64,000 nucleotides of DNA from NCBI GenBank assembly GCA_902569405.1, contig CACFTX010000002.1, positions 62,001-126,000 on the forward strand, in the 5' to 3' direction. Position numbers and translations under genes: made by a program. The notes under the pieces were generated by a model. It did no database searches and was not told the DNA's origin. It saw nothing but the letters and a program-made list of their open reading frames with translations. Positions 43,054 through 52,219 of the stretch are shown in pieces. Position 1 is the first letter of the stretch. Each line of letters starts with the position of its first letter. This DNA comes from an uncultured Pelagibacteraceae bacterium (lineage in GTDB: Bacteria; Pseudomonadota; Alphaproteobacteria; Pelagibacterales; Pelagibacteraceae).

Positions 43054-43874
43054 AAATAAATTGATTTTAGTTCATTTGCTAAATTTAAAAATATTTTTGA
43101 AATTTCATGATCTAAATTATTTTCTACAATTGGTTTACCATCATCTCCACATTTTCCTACTTCCGGATTAATTGGGATCTCTCCTAAAAATTTTTTACTA
43201 AATTCCTCAGCAGTTTTTTTAACACCTCCTTCTCCAAAAATATTATATCTTTTTCCATCATCTCCTAAAAAAAAACTCATATTATCTACTAAACCAATTA
43301 CTTTTACACCAAGCTTATCAAACATTTTTATTCCTCTCTTAACATCCAACAATGCAACTTCTTGTGGGGTAGATACTATGATTGCGCCATCTAGTTTAAT
43401 TTCTTGTGCAAATGTTAATTGCGTATCTCCTGTTCCTGGTGGCATATCTACAATTATAAAATCTAAATCTTTCCATGATACTTTTTGTGTAAAAGTTTTT
43501 ATAGCGCTCGTTACCATTGGTCCTCTCCAGATCATTGGAGTTTGTTGGTCCGCAAGAAAACCTATGGACATACATTGAATATCATATTTAATTACTGGAC
43601 TTAAAGTCTGGCCATCACTTTTAGGTTTTTCATTAATGTCGAACATTTTTGGAATTGAAGGTCCATAAATATCTGCATCAAGTAAACCAACTTTGCATCC
43701 AGTTTTTTTTAATGCCAAAGCAAGGTTTGTGGCAAAAGTAGATTTTCCGACTCCTCCTTTTGCACTAGAAATTGCGATAGTAAATTTGGTTCCCTTAATT
43801 GGGTTTTTTTCAAAGGTTTTACCCTGCATTTTTTTCTTCATTGCTTCAGTTAATACTGGTTTTTCTTTTGGCAT
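43050..43874 (-). CDS. apbC: Mrp/ApbC-type P-loop ATPase (Fe-S carrier family)
   Basis: MinD/Mrp-family ATPase implicated in iron-sulfur cluster transfer. The deviant Walker A is SSAKGGVGKSTFATNLA near residue 33, with DADIYGPSIPKMF and DMPPGTGDTQLT further on. Two departures from the textbook form are visible. The N-terminal MIP18/DUF59 domain is missing (274 aa). The usual CxxC after ENMS is replaced by DNMSFFLGDDGKRYNIFG, so the cluster-bridging cysteines are absent. Shortened forms like this may be normal in alphaproteobacteria; I cannot verify that here. Confidence 0.88.
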   Translation of the reverse strand: MPKEKPVLTEAMKKKMQGKTFEKNPIKGTKFTIAISSAKGGVGKSTFATNLALALKKTGCKVGLLDADIYGPSIPKMFDINEKPKSDGQTLSPVIKYDIQCMSIGFLADQQTPMIWRGPMVTSAIKTFTQKVSWKDLDFIIVDMPPGTGDTQLTFAQEIKLDGAIIVSTPQEVALLDVKRGIKMFDKLGVKVIGLVDNMSFFLGDDGKRYNIFGEGGVKKTAEEFSKKFLGEIPINPEVGKCGDDGKPIVENNLDHEISKIFLNLANELKSIYL

Positions 43875-43923
43875 AATTCTATCTTAACTTGTTTTTCTAA
43901 TTAAAGACATTATATAGATTGTC

Positions 43924-45021
43924 ATGGTTGATGATTTTAAAAGTAGAGGTGGCAGTCCATGGGGTACACCCCCAGGAGGTGGAGGAAATGGATCTGGAAG
44001 AGGACCAACCCCACCAGACATTGAAGAAATCATAAAAAAAATTCAAAAAACAATTAATAATATTTTGCCCGGCGGAGGTTCTGGTGGAGCAAAATCTATA
44101 GTTGTCGGAATAGTTATTCTTGGTTTTATTTGGTTAGCTAGTGGTTTGTATAGAGTATTGCCAGATGAACAAGGCGTTGTTTTAAGATTTGGAAAATTTG
44201 TAAAAACAACTCAACCAGGATTAAATTATCATATTCCTTTTCCTGTAGAGAGCGTTCAAACACCTAAAGTTACAAAAGTAAATCGAATGGATATTGGTTT
44301 TAGATCTGAAAGAGATACTGGTTTTACTTCCGGAGGAGTTGCAGATGTTCCAGAAGAAAGTTTAATGTTAACCGGAGATGAAAATATTGTTAACATCGAC
44401 TTTTCTGTTTTCTGGGTAATTAAAGATGCTGGTAAATTTTTATTTAAGATTCAAGACCCACAAGGAACAGTTAAGGCAGCAGCCGAAACTGCAATGAGAG
44501 AAGTTATTGCAAAATCAAGAATTCAACCAATTTTAACAGAAGGAAGAGCAAAAATTGAAATAGAAACTCAAGAAATTATTCAATCAATTTTAGATGAATA
44601 CAACAGCGGTATTCAAGTTACACAAGTGCAAACTCAAAAAGCTGACCCACCCGATCAAGTAATTGATGCATTTAGAGATGTACAAGCTGCAAGAGCAGAT
44701 ATGGAAAGATCTAAAAATGAAGCAGAGGCTTATGCAAACGATGTTATCCCAAGAGCAAGAGGAGAAGCTCAAAAAATTTTACAGGCAGCTGAAGCATACA
44801 AAAAAGAAGTGGTTGCAAAAGCAGAAGGTGAAGCGAGCAGATTTGTATCGATATATAATGAGTATGCAAAAGCAAAACAAGTTACCCAAGAGAGAATGTA
44901 TTTAGAAACAATGGAAAAAGTACTTGCAGATATTGACAAAGTAATTATTGATAAAAATTCTGGCTCAGGAGTAGTACCTTATTTACCATTGCCAGAATTA
45001 AAAAAAAAAGGAAGTAATTAA
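43924..45021 (+). CDS. hflK: HflK, membrane SPFH/prohibitin-family subunit
   Basis: Partner of HflC in the large inner-membrane complex that encloses and modulates the FtsH protease. The Gly/Pro-rich cytoplasmic start (GGSPWGTPPGGGGNGSG) and single transmembrane helix (SIVVGIVILGFIWLASGLY, ~59-77) are typical. The SPFH domain follows (PDEQGVVLRFGKFVKTTQPGLNYHIPFPVE), then the Ala/Glu-rich coiled coil (~250-310). At 365 aa it is of normal length. One base is shared with the hflC start. Confidence 0.96.
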   Translation: MVDDFKSRGGSPWGTPPGGGGNGSGRGPTPPDIEEIIKKIQKTINNILPGGGSGGAKSIVVGIVILGFIWLASGLYRVLPDEQGVVLRFGKFVKTTQPGLNYHIPFPVESVQTPKVTKVNRMDIGFRSERDTGFTSGGVADVPEESLMLTGDENIVNIDFSVFWVIKDAGKFLFKIQDPQGTVKAAAETAMREVIAKSRIQPILTEGRAKIEIETQEIIQSILDEYNSGIQVTQVQTQKADPPDQVIDAFRDVQAARADMERSKNEAEAYANDVIPRARGEAQKILQAAEAYKKEVVAKAEGEASRFVSIYNEYAKAKQVTQERMYLETMEKVLADIDKVIIDKNSGSGVVPYLPLPELKKKGSN

Positions 45022-45893
45022 TGAAAGCTAATAAATTTATATTACCAATAATTGTCGGAATATTTGTAATATCCTTTTTCTCTATTTTTATAGTTAAAGA
45101 AGTTAATCAAGCAATTGTATTACAATTTGGTGACCCTAAGAGAATTATATTAAAACCAGGTTTAAATTTTAAAATTCCTTTTATACAAAATGTTGTTTTC
45201 TTGGATAAAAGAATTTTGAATCTTGATACACCGCCAGAAGAAGTTATTGCATCAGATCAAAAAAGATTAATAGTAGACGCATTTGCAAGATTTCAAATTG
45301 TAGATCCTTTAAAATTCTATATTTCAGTTGGCAATGAAAGAGTAGCAAGATCAAGATTATCTACTGTTATAAATTCAAGAATAAGAAACGTTCTTGGTCA
45401 ACAAGAACTTCAAACGCTATTATCTAAAGATAGGACTAAACAAATGACCTTAATTCAAGAAGGTGTTAATACCGAAGCAGAAAACTTTGGTATTAAAATA
45501 GTAGACGTTAGAATTAAGAGAGCAGATTTGCCTCAGGCAAATAGTGAAGCGATTTATAGAAGAATGCAAACTGAAAGAGAAAGAGAAGCAAAAGAATTTA
45601 GAGCTAGAGGTGCTGAAATGGCAGTAACAATTACTTCAACTGCGGATAAAGAAGTTACAGTAATACTTGCAGATGCTGAAAAACAATCTGAAATAATGAA
45701 AGGAGAAGGCGACGGGTTAAGAAACAAAATATTTGCTGATGCATTTGGTAAAGACCCAGATTTTTTTGCTTTTTATAGAGCAATGCAAGCATATGAAAAA
45801 GCTTTAATAGGAGGAGATACCTCTCTAATTTTATCTCCAGATAGTGAATTTTTTAAATTCTTTGGAAATATAAAGCATAAATCATCACAATAA
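45021..45893 (+). CDS. hflC: HflC, membrane SPFH/prohibitin-family subunit
   Basis: Second subunit of the HflKC complex. An N-terminal membrane anchor (ILPIIVGIFVISFFSIFIV, ~7-25) precedes the SPFH core EVNQAIVLQFGDPKRIILKPGLNFKIPF. Then come RIRNVLGQQELQTLLSKDR, the segment EAENFGIKIVDVRIKRADLPQ, and the coiled-coil stretch with RMQTEREREAKEFRARGAE. It is 290 aa. The order hflK-hflC-DUF2065-deg protease is common in alphaproteobacteria, linking these to envelope protein quality control. Confidence 0.96.
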   Translation: MKANKFILPIIVGIFVISFFSIFIVKEVNQAIVLQFGDPKRIILKPGLNFKIPFIQNVVFLDKRILNLDTPPEEVIASDQKRLIVDAFARFQIVDPLKFYISVGNERVARSRLSTVINSRIRNVLGQQELQTLLSKDRTKQMTLIQEGVNTEAENFGIKIVDVRIKRADLPQANSEAIYRRMQTEREREAKEFRARGAEMAVTITSTADKEVTVILADAEKQSEIMKGEGDGLRNKIFADAFGKDPDFFAFYRAMQAYEKALIGGDTSLILSPDSEFFKFFGNIKHKSSQ

Positions 45894-45904
45894 ATAATAT
45901 AGAA

Positions 45905-46090
45905 ATGAAAGAGCTTATAATAGCTTTTGGACTTTTTCTTTTTATCGAAGGCATTTTATATGCCTTATTTCCAGCAAAAATGAAAAATATGTTACAAAGA
46001 CTAGGAATGATTAAAGACTCTCAACTAAGAACAGGGGGATTAGTCTTTGCTTTAATTGGTTTTTTAATTGTTTGGTACATTAAAAATTAA
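45905..46090 (+). CDS. DUF2065-family small membrane protein
   Basis: A 61-residue protein with two hydrophobic helices (LIIAFGLFLFIEGILYALF and TGGLVFALIGFLIVWYI) separated by PAKMKNMLQRLGMIKDSQLR. This layout and the EGxxYALFP pattern match the DUF2065 family, whose function is unknown. It sits 11 bp after hflC and abuts the Deg protease start, so it is in the same operon. Confidence 0.85.
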   Translation: MKELIIAFGLFLFIEGILYALFPAKMKNMLQRLGMIKDSQLRTGGLVFALIGFLIVWYIKN

Positions 46091-46091
46091 T

Positions 46092-47492
46092 ATGAAGAAA
46101 ATAAAATTAATATTATTTGCGATTTTTTTTATTAATTATTCATTTGTTTCATTAGGCAAAGATGTGCCTGCTTCTTTTGCAGATTTAGCAGAAAAGTTAA
46201 TGCCATCAGTGGTAAATATATCAACAACACAAACGGTTGTAACAAGCACAAATCCTTTTCCTTTTGAATTTCCACCAGGCTCTCCATTTGAGGATTTATT
46301 TAAGGAATTTGGCACACCTCAAAAAAGAAAAGCAAGTGCACTTGGTTCTGGCTTTATAATAGATGCTAAAGGAATAGTAGTTACCAATAACCATGTTATT
46401 CAGGGTGCTGAAGATATTTTAGTAAGAGTTGATGGAGAGGAAGAATATAAGGCAAAAGTTATAGGAGCAGATCCATTGTCAGATATTGCAGTTCTTGAAA
46501 TAGATTCAAATGAAAAATTTAAACCTGTAAAATTTGGAGATTCTGACAAAGCAAGAATTGGAGATTGGGTTATAGCAATAGGAAATCCCTTTGGCTTAGG
46601 AGGAACTGTAACATCTGGAATTATTTCTGCTCGGAATAGATCAATAGGTTTGTCAAGATATGAAGACTATATTCAAACTGATGCATCTATTAATCAAGGA
46701 AATTCAGGTGGACCTCTTTTTGATATGAGTGGGAATGTTATAGGAATTAATACAGCAATATTAGGACAATCAGGATCAATTGGAATTGGTTTTTCTATTC
46801 CAGCTAATAGTGCAAAAATAGTTATAGATCAATTAATAGAATTTGGAGAAACTAAAAGGGGATGGCTAGGTGTAAGAATTCAAGATGTGTCAAAAGAAAT
46901 TGCAGATTTAGAAAAATTAGATAAACCAAGAGGAGCATTAGTTGCAAGTGTTGCTAAAAATAGTCCATCAGACAAAGCCGGAATTAAAGCTGGAGATATT
47001 ATTTTGGAATTTAATGGAACTCCAATTAAAGAAATGAAAGAATTACCAAAAATTGTTGCTCTAACAGAAGTAGGCAAGGTAGTAGAAGTTAAAATTTGGA
47101 GAAATCAAAAAGAAATAATAAAAAAAATTAAATTAGGACGATTAGAGACATCGGAAGATTTCAAAGCGAAGAAGCCAATAGAAACATCTAAGCATACAAA
47201 AATAGATGAGCTAAAAATAACAGTAAGACTTTTAAACAGTGATGATATTGATAAAAGGCAACTTCCAAAAGGTAGCACAGGATTGGTGATAACTGATATT
47301 GATACTGATAGCCCAATCAATTATTTAAATGTCAACAATATTATTGTTGAAGCCCAAAAGAAAAAGATTAAATCTATTGAAGAATTTAAAAGAATAATAA
47401 AGGTAACTAAAAACTCAAGTGAAAAAACTATTCTTATTGCAATTTATAATAATCAAAACCAAAGACGATATATTGGTATTAAACTAGATTAA
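46092..47492 (+). CDS. degP: Periplasmic Do/HtrA-family serine protease
   Basis: Protease and chaperone of the periplasm. The ATG at 46092 lies two bases after the DUF2065 stop and gives a clean signal peptide (MKKIKLILFAIFFINYSFVSLG), unlike the longer frame. The triad is visible: His in VVTNNHVIQGA, Asp in ADPLSDIAVLEI and Ser in QGNSGGPLF. Two PDZ-like domains follow (GWLGVRIQDVS..., and a second ending GLVITDIDTDSPINYL). The exact orthology (DegP, DegQ or MucD) cannot be decided. Confidence 0.94.
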   Translation: MKKIKLILFAIFFINYSFVSLGKDVPASFADLAEKLMPSVVNISTTQTVVTSTNPFPFEFPPGSPFEDLFKEFGTPQKRKASALGSGFIIDAKGIVVTNNHVIQGAEDILVRVDGEEEYKAKVIGADPLSDIAVLEIDSNEKFKPVKFGDSDKARIGDWVIAIGNPFGLGGTVTSGIISARNRSIGLSRYEDYIQTDASINQGNSGGPLFDMSGNVIGINTAILGQSGSIGIGFSIPANSAKIVIDQLIEFGETKRGWLGVRIQDVSKEIADLEKLDKPRGALVASVAKNSPSDKAGIKAGDIILEFNGTPIKEMKELPKIVALTEVGKVVEVKIWRNQKEIIKKIKLGRLETSEDFKAKKPIETSKHTKIDELKITVRLLNSDDIDKRQLPKGSTGLVITDIDTDSPINYLNVNNIIVEAQKKKIKSIEEFKRIIKVTKNSSEKTILIAIYNNQNQRRYIGIKLD

Positions 47493-47494
47493 CA

Positions 47495-48406
47495 ATGGAG
47501 ATAAAGTCCAAAATTATTTTAATTTCTGGACCAACAGCTTCAGGAAAATCAAATTTTGCAGTTAAACTTGCTAAAAAAATAAATGGAGAAATTATTAATG
47601 CAGATAGTATGCAAATATACAAACAATTTAAAATATTAACTGCAAGACCATCCAAAATAGATCAAAAAAATATAAAACATCATCTTTATGGAGTAGTTGA
47701 TGTAAAAACTAATTTTTCGACAGGACATTGGTTAAAACTTGCAATTAAAAAAATTCAAGAAATTCAAAAGAGAAACAAAATACCAGTTTTAGTTGGTGGT
47801 ACAGGGCTTTATTTTAATTCTCTAGTAAACGGATTAGTTAAAATACCAAATATTCCAATAAAATTTAGAAACAAAATTAGATTAATGCAAAAAAAATATG
47901 GTCAAAAAAAATTTTATAAAAAACTTTTAAAAATTGATCCAAAGGTAAAAGATAAAATTGACACAAATGATTCACAAAGATCCATAAGAGCTTTTGAAGT
48001 TAAGTCTTACAGCAAAAAATCTATGTATGATTGGTTAGCTCAAACAAAACCGAACTTTAAAGAGGATCAATTTTTAAAATTGTATATAAATTTTGATAGA
48101 AAAAAATTGATTGATAGAATTGAAAAAAGAGTTGAAAAAATGATAAAATTGGGCGCAATAAAAGAAGTTAAAAAATTTAGAAAATTAAAATTTTACAAAC
48201 AATCTAGTGTTCATAAAGTTATAGGAGTTCAAGAATTAAGTAAATTTTTAGAAAAAAAAATAAAAAAAACAGAAGCCAAAGAATTGATAGCCATAAGAAC
48301 CAGACAATATGCTAAGAGACAGGCTACTTGGGCAAGAAGCAAGATGACCAAATGGTTTTGGATTAATCCTAAAGACCTACAAATTTGGATAAAAAAAGCT
48401 TTTTAA
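47495..48406 (+). CDS. miaA: tRNA dimethylallyltransferase
   Basis: Prenylates A37 of tRNAs reading UNN codons. The P-loop is ISGPTASGKSNFAVKLA (~7-23), followed by NADSMQIYKQFKILTARPS, HHLYGVVDV, PVLVGGTGLYFNSLVNGL and TRQYAKRQATWAR near the end, all standard MiaA blocks. It is 303 aa. It lies two bases after the Deg protease and overlaps the convergent small secreted-protein gene by 4 bases. Confidence 0.96.
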   Translation: MEIKSKIILISGPTASGKSNFAVKLAKKINGEIINADSMQIYKQFKILTARPSKIDQKNIKHHLYGVVDVKTNFSTGHWLKLAIKKIQEIQKRNKIPVLVGGTGLYFNSLVNGLVKIPNIPIKFRNKIRLMQKKYGQKKFYKKLLKIDPKVKDKIDTNDSQRSIRAFEVKSYSKKSMYDWLAQTKPNFKEDQFLKLYINFDRKKLIDRIEKRVEKMIKLGAIKEVKKFRKLKFYKQSSVHKVIGVQELSKFLEKKIKKTEAKELIAIRTRQYAKRQATWARSKMTKWFWINPKDLQIWIKKAF

Positions 48407-48609
48407 TAATTTTTAACTTCTTCTTTAACTTCTGAAGGAGTTTTTCCATCTATTTTAAAACTTTTTCCTAATTTTTTTGCTGTACACATCAAATATTCTT
48501 TAGATAGTTTTTTATATTCAGAACATTCTTTCTTTTCTTCTGCATTGGAAGAATGGGAAATGCTTAGTAAGATAACAAGCATTACGCTTAATTTAATAAA
48601 AAATTTCAT
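48403..48609 (-). CDS. Small secreted protein of unknown function
   Basis: The start is taken at 48609, giving 68 residues with a clear signal peptide (MKFFIKLSVMLVILLSISHSSNA, cut near residue 23). The longer frame to 48783 would run into the ilvB promoter region and lacks sense. The mature ~45 residues are charged (EEKKECSEYKKLSKEYLMCTAKKLGK) with two cysteines spaced 12 apart, so a helical hairpin with a disulfide is plausible. I do not recognise a function. Confidence 0.7.
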   Translation of the reverse strand: MKFFIKLSVMLVILLSISHSSNAEEKKECSEYKKLSKEYLMCTAKKLGKSFKIDGKTPSEVKEEVKNY

Positions 48610-48776
48610 AAAACCATTATAAACGTAAAATGATATTCGTAAATAGCTAAGGTTCAATAAGAATATTGTTGAAGGGATGAATTTTGTGGTTCTTTTCTCT
48701 AAAGTCCAAAAATTTTTATTACAATAATTTGCTCTTAAACTTGACCAATTAATATAAAGTCCGATAGATTGCCTGA
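48610..48776. promoter_or_regulatory. Divergent promoter region ahead of ilvB
   Basis: A 167-bp region serving ilvB and the small secreted-protein gene. It contains a short hairpin (CAATA 48655-48659, TATTG 48664-48668) and TTGACC near 48740, with ATATAA or ATAGAT as possible -10 elements close to the ilvB ATG, so the ilvB leader would be very short. No leader peptide rich in Ile, Val or Leu codons was seen, so classical attenuation is not supported. Confidence 0.35.
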
Positions 48777-50543
48777 ATGTCAAAATTGTATTCAGGCGCT
48801 GAAATTGTATTTAAATGTCTAGAAGACCAGGGAGTTAAATCTATCTTTGGTTATCCGGGTGGAGCTGTACTTCCAATTTATGATGAGTTAAAAAATTTTC
48901 CATCAGTTAAACATTTTTTGGTTAGACATGAACAAGGAGCGGGGCATGCTGCAGAAGGATATGCAAGATCTTCAGGAAAGCCAGGAGTTGCTATAGTAAC
49001 ATCAGGACCTGGTGCAACAAACATAGTCACAGCTTTAACTGATGCATATATGGACTCTGTCCCAATTGTTTGTATATCTGGACAAGTACCGACTCATTTA
49101 ATCGGAACTGATGCTTTTCAAGAATGTGATACTACCGGTATCACTAGACCATGCACAAAACACAATTGGTTAGTTAAAGATGTAAAAGATTTATCGAAAA
49201 TTATTCACAGAGCATTTGAAGTTGCAACAACAGGAAGACCAGGACCAGTTCTGGTCGATATTCCAAAAGATATTCAGTTTCAAAAAACAAGTTATACAAA
49301 ATATAAAAAACAAAAAAAATTAAACGGCAAATCTCAAAATAATTTTAAACAGTCCGAAATTGATGAGTTAATAAAATTAATGGGCAGCGCTTCAAAACCA
49401 ATTTTTTATACTGGTGGAGGCGTAATTAACTCGGGTCCCAAAGCAAGTGAACTGCTTAGAGAGCTAGTTTCTGCAACTGGATTTCCAATCACATCAACTC
49501 TGCAAGGTCTTGGTGCTTTTCCTGCAAGTGATAATCAGTTTTTAGGCATGTTAGGAATGCACGGAACTTATGAAGCAAACAATGCAATGCATGATTGTGA
49601 TTTAATGATAAACATCGGTGCAAGATTTGATGACAGAATTACTGGAAAGTTAGATGAATTTTCTCCAAAATCAAAAAAAGTTCATATTGATATTGATCCA
49701 TCTTCAATTAATAAAAATGTTAAAGTAGATTTAGCAATTGTTGGAGATGTAGCAGAAGTTATGAGCTCAACTTTAAAAACAATAAAAAAAATTAAACCAA
49801 GTTTTACAAAATCAAACAAACAAAAGATTTCTAAATGGTGGGAAAAGATTGAAAAGTGGCGTTCTGTAAATTCACTTAATTATATAAATAGTACAGAAAC
49901 TATAAAACCACAGTATGCCGTTCAAAGACTTTATGAATTAACAAAAGATAAAGACACTTATATAACGACTGAGGTTGGACAACATCAAATGTGGGCAGCT
50001 CAACATTACAAATTTGATAAACCAAATAGATGGATGACTTCTGGTGGTTTAGGAACAATGGGATATGGATTACCAGCGGCGATAGGGGTTCAGGTTGCTA
50101 ATCCAAATAAATTAGTTGTTGATATTGCCGGAGAAGCATCTGTTTTGATGACTATGCAAGAAATGTCAACTGCAGTTCAATATAGCTTACCGATTAAAAT
50201 TTTTATTTTAAATAATGAATATATGGGAATGGTTCGTCAATGGCAGGAATTATTACACGATAAAAATTATTCAGAAAGTTATACCGCTGCTTTACCAGAT
50301 TTTGTTAAATTAGCAGAAGCTTATGGTTGTGTTGGTATAAGAGCAACAACTCCTGAAGAACTTGATGATAAAATTATCGAGATGCTAAATACGGAAAGAC
50401 CAGTAATATTTGATTGTCGAGTTGATAAAATTGAGAACTGCTTTCCAATGATTCCATCAGGAAAACCACATAATGAAATGTTACTTGGTCCAAATGATCA
50501 AAAAGAAAAAAAAATTACCGGAAAGGGGAAAACGTTAGTTTAA
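48777..50543 (+). CDS. ilvB: Acetolactate synthase large subunit
   Basis: ThDP-dependent first common enzyme of valine, leucine and isoleucine synthesis. It has an N-terminal PYR domain with the catalytic Glu in RHEQGAGHAAEGYAR (~49), a middle domain, and a C-terminal PP domain with WMTSGGLGTMGYGLPAAIG. The Mg/ThDP motif reads AGEASVLMTMQEMSTAVQ...NNEYMGMVRQWQ: Glu stands where GDG/GDA families have Asp. It is 588 aa. It is followed one base later by ilvH and then ilvC. Confidence 0.97.
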   Translation: MSKLYSGAEIVFKCLEDQGVKSIFGYPGGAVLPIYDELKNFPSVKHFLVRHEQGAGHAAEGYARSSGKPGVAIVTSGPGATNIVTALTDAYMDSVPIVCISGQVPTHLIGTDAFQECDTTGITRPCTKHNWLVKDVKDLSKIIHRAFEVATTGRPGPVLVDIPKDIQFQKTSYTKYKKQKKLNGKSQNNFKQSEIDELIKLMGSASKPIFYTGGGVINSGPKASELLRELVSATGFPITSTLQGLGAFPASDNQFLGMLGMHGTYEANNAMHDCDLMINIGARFDDRITGKLDEFSPKSKKVHIDIDPSSINKNVKVDLAIVGDVAEVMSSTLKTIKKIKPSFTKSNKQKISKWWEKIEKWRSVNSLNYINSTETIKPQYAVQRLYELTKDKDTYITTEVGQHQMWAAQHYKFDKPNRWMTSGGLGTMGYGLPAAIGVQVANPNKLVVDIAGEASVLMTMQEMSTAVQYSLPIKIFILNNEYMGMVRQWQELLHDKNYSESYTAALPDFVKLAEAYGCVGIRATTPEELDDKIIEMLNTERPVIFDCRVDKIENCFPMIPSGKPHNEMLLGPNDQKEKKITGKGKTLV

Positions 50544-51091
50544 TGAGTAAACCAAAATCAGCTTACAGCATCCCAGGTAAAATTGGCAAAATGGACACTC
50601 ATATTATTGTTGTATGGGTAGATAATGAAGCAGGTGTTTTGGCTAGAGTAGTTGGTTTGTTTTCTGGCAGAGGATACAATATTGAGTCTTTAGCTGTTGC
50701 AGAAATAGATTCAAAAAAAAATCTTTCTAGAATAACCATAGTAACAACAGGTACCCCTCAAGTGATAGAGCAGATTAAGTTACAGTTAAAAAAATTAGTG
50801 CCAGTTCATAAAGTTGCTGATTTTAAAAGAGAAGATAAAAAAGTTATATTTAAAGAGATGGCTTTATTAAAAATAGTAGGAAATACAGCAAAAACAAAGA
50901 AAGCTTTAAATGTTTGTAAAAAATATAATGCCGTTATACTAGACAAAACTAAAAAGTCGATTGTAATTCAAATTACTGCTTTGAGGAGAGATATAGATAG
51001 AGTGTCAGTTAAATTAAAGTTACTTGGTCTTGTTAGTGCCTCTAGAACAGGAGCAGTTGCAATGACAAGAGGAGCAGAAGTATTTAAATAA
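50543..51091 (+). CDS. ilvH: Acetolactate synthase small regulatory subunit
   Basis: Binds the large subunit and confers valine feedback inhibition. An N-terminal ACT domain (HIIVVWVDNEAGVLARVVGLFSGRGYNIESLAVA, ~20-53) is followed by the second ACT-like domain with RELALLKI-like KEMALLKIVGN. At 182 aa it has a ~18-residue N-terminal extension relative to E. coli IlvH. The start overlaps the ilvB stop by one base (TAATG). Confidence 0.96.
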   Translation: MSKPKSAYSIPGKIGKMDTHIIVVWVDNEAGVLARVVGLFSGRGYNIESLAVAEIDSKKNLSRITIVTTGTPQVIEQIKLQLKKLVPVHKVADFKREDKKVIFKEMALLKIVGNTAKTKKALNVCKKYNAVILDKTKKSIVIQITALRRDIDRVSVKLKLLGLVSASRTGAVAMTRGAEVFK

Positions 51092-52129
<1,038 letters not shown>

Positions 52130-52148
52130 ATTAATCGATTAATTTTTT
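52130..52148 (+). terminator. Palindrome plus T-run after ilvC
   Basis: ATTAATCGATTAAT (52130-52143) is a perfect 14-bp palindrome starting right after the ilvC stop and running into TTTTTT. The stem is AT-rich and its loop must open, so termination is probably weak, but the position between ilvC and the leuA promoter is right. Confidence 0.4.
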
Positions 52149-52168
52149 ACTAAAATAATCAATTTATT

Positions 52169-52196
52169 TTGCAATCTAGGCGAGAGGTTGTATATT
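52169..52196 (+). promoter_or_regulatory. Predicted leuA promoter
   Basis: TTGCAA (52169-52174), a 16-base spacer and TATATT (52191-52196) lie 23 bases before the chosen leuA ATG at 52220. It would also drive mreBCD-mrdA-rodA if these are read through. Confidence 0.4.
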
Positions 52197-52219
52197 ATTG
52201 GTGCTATAAATTAATTACA

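Noticed and set aside
48610..48783. Longer N-terminus for the small secreted protein
   Set aside because: The extension has no signal-like start, crosses the ilvB start and its promoter region, while ATG 48609 gives a clean signal peptide.
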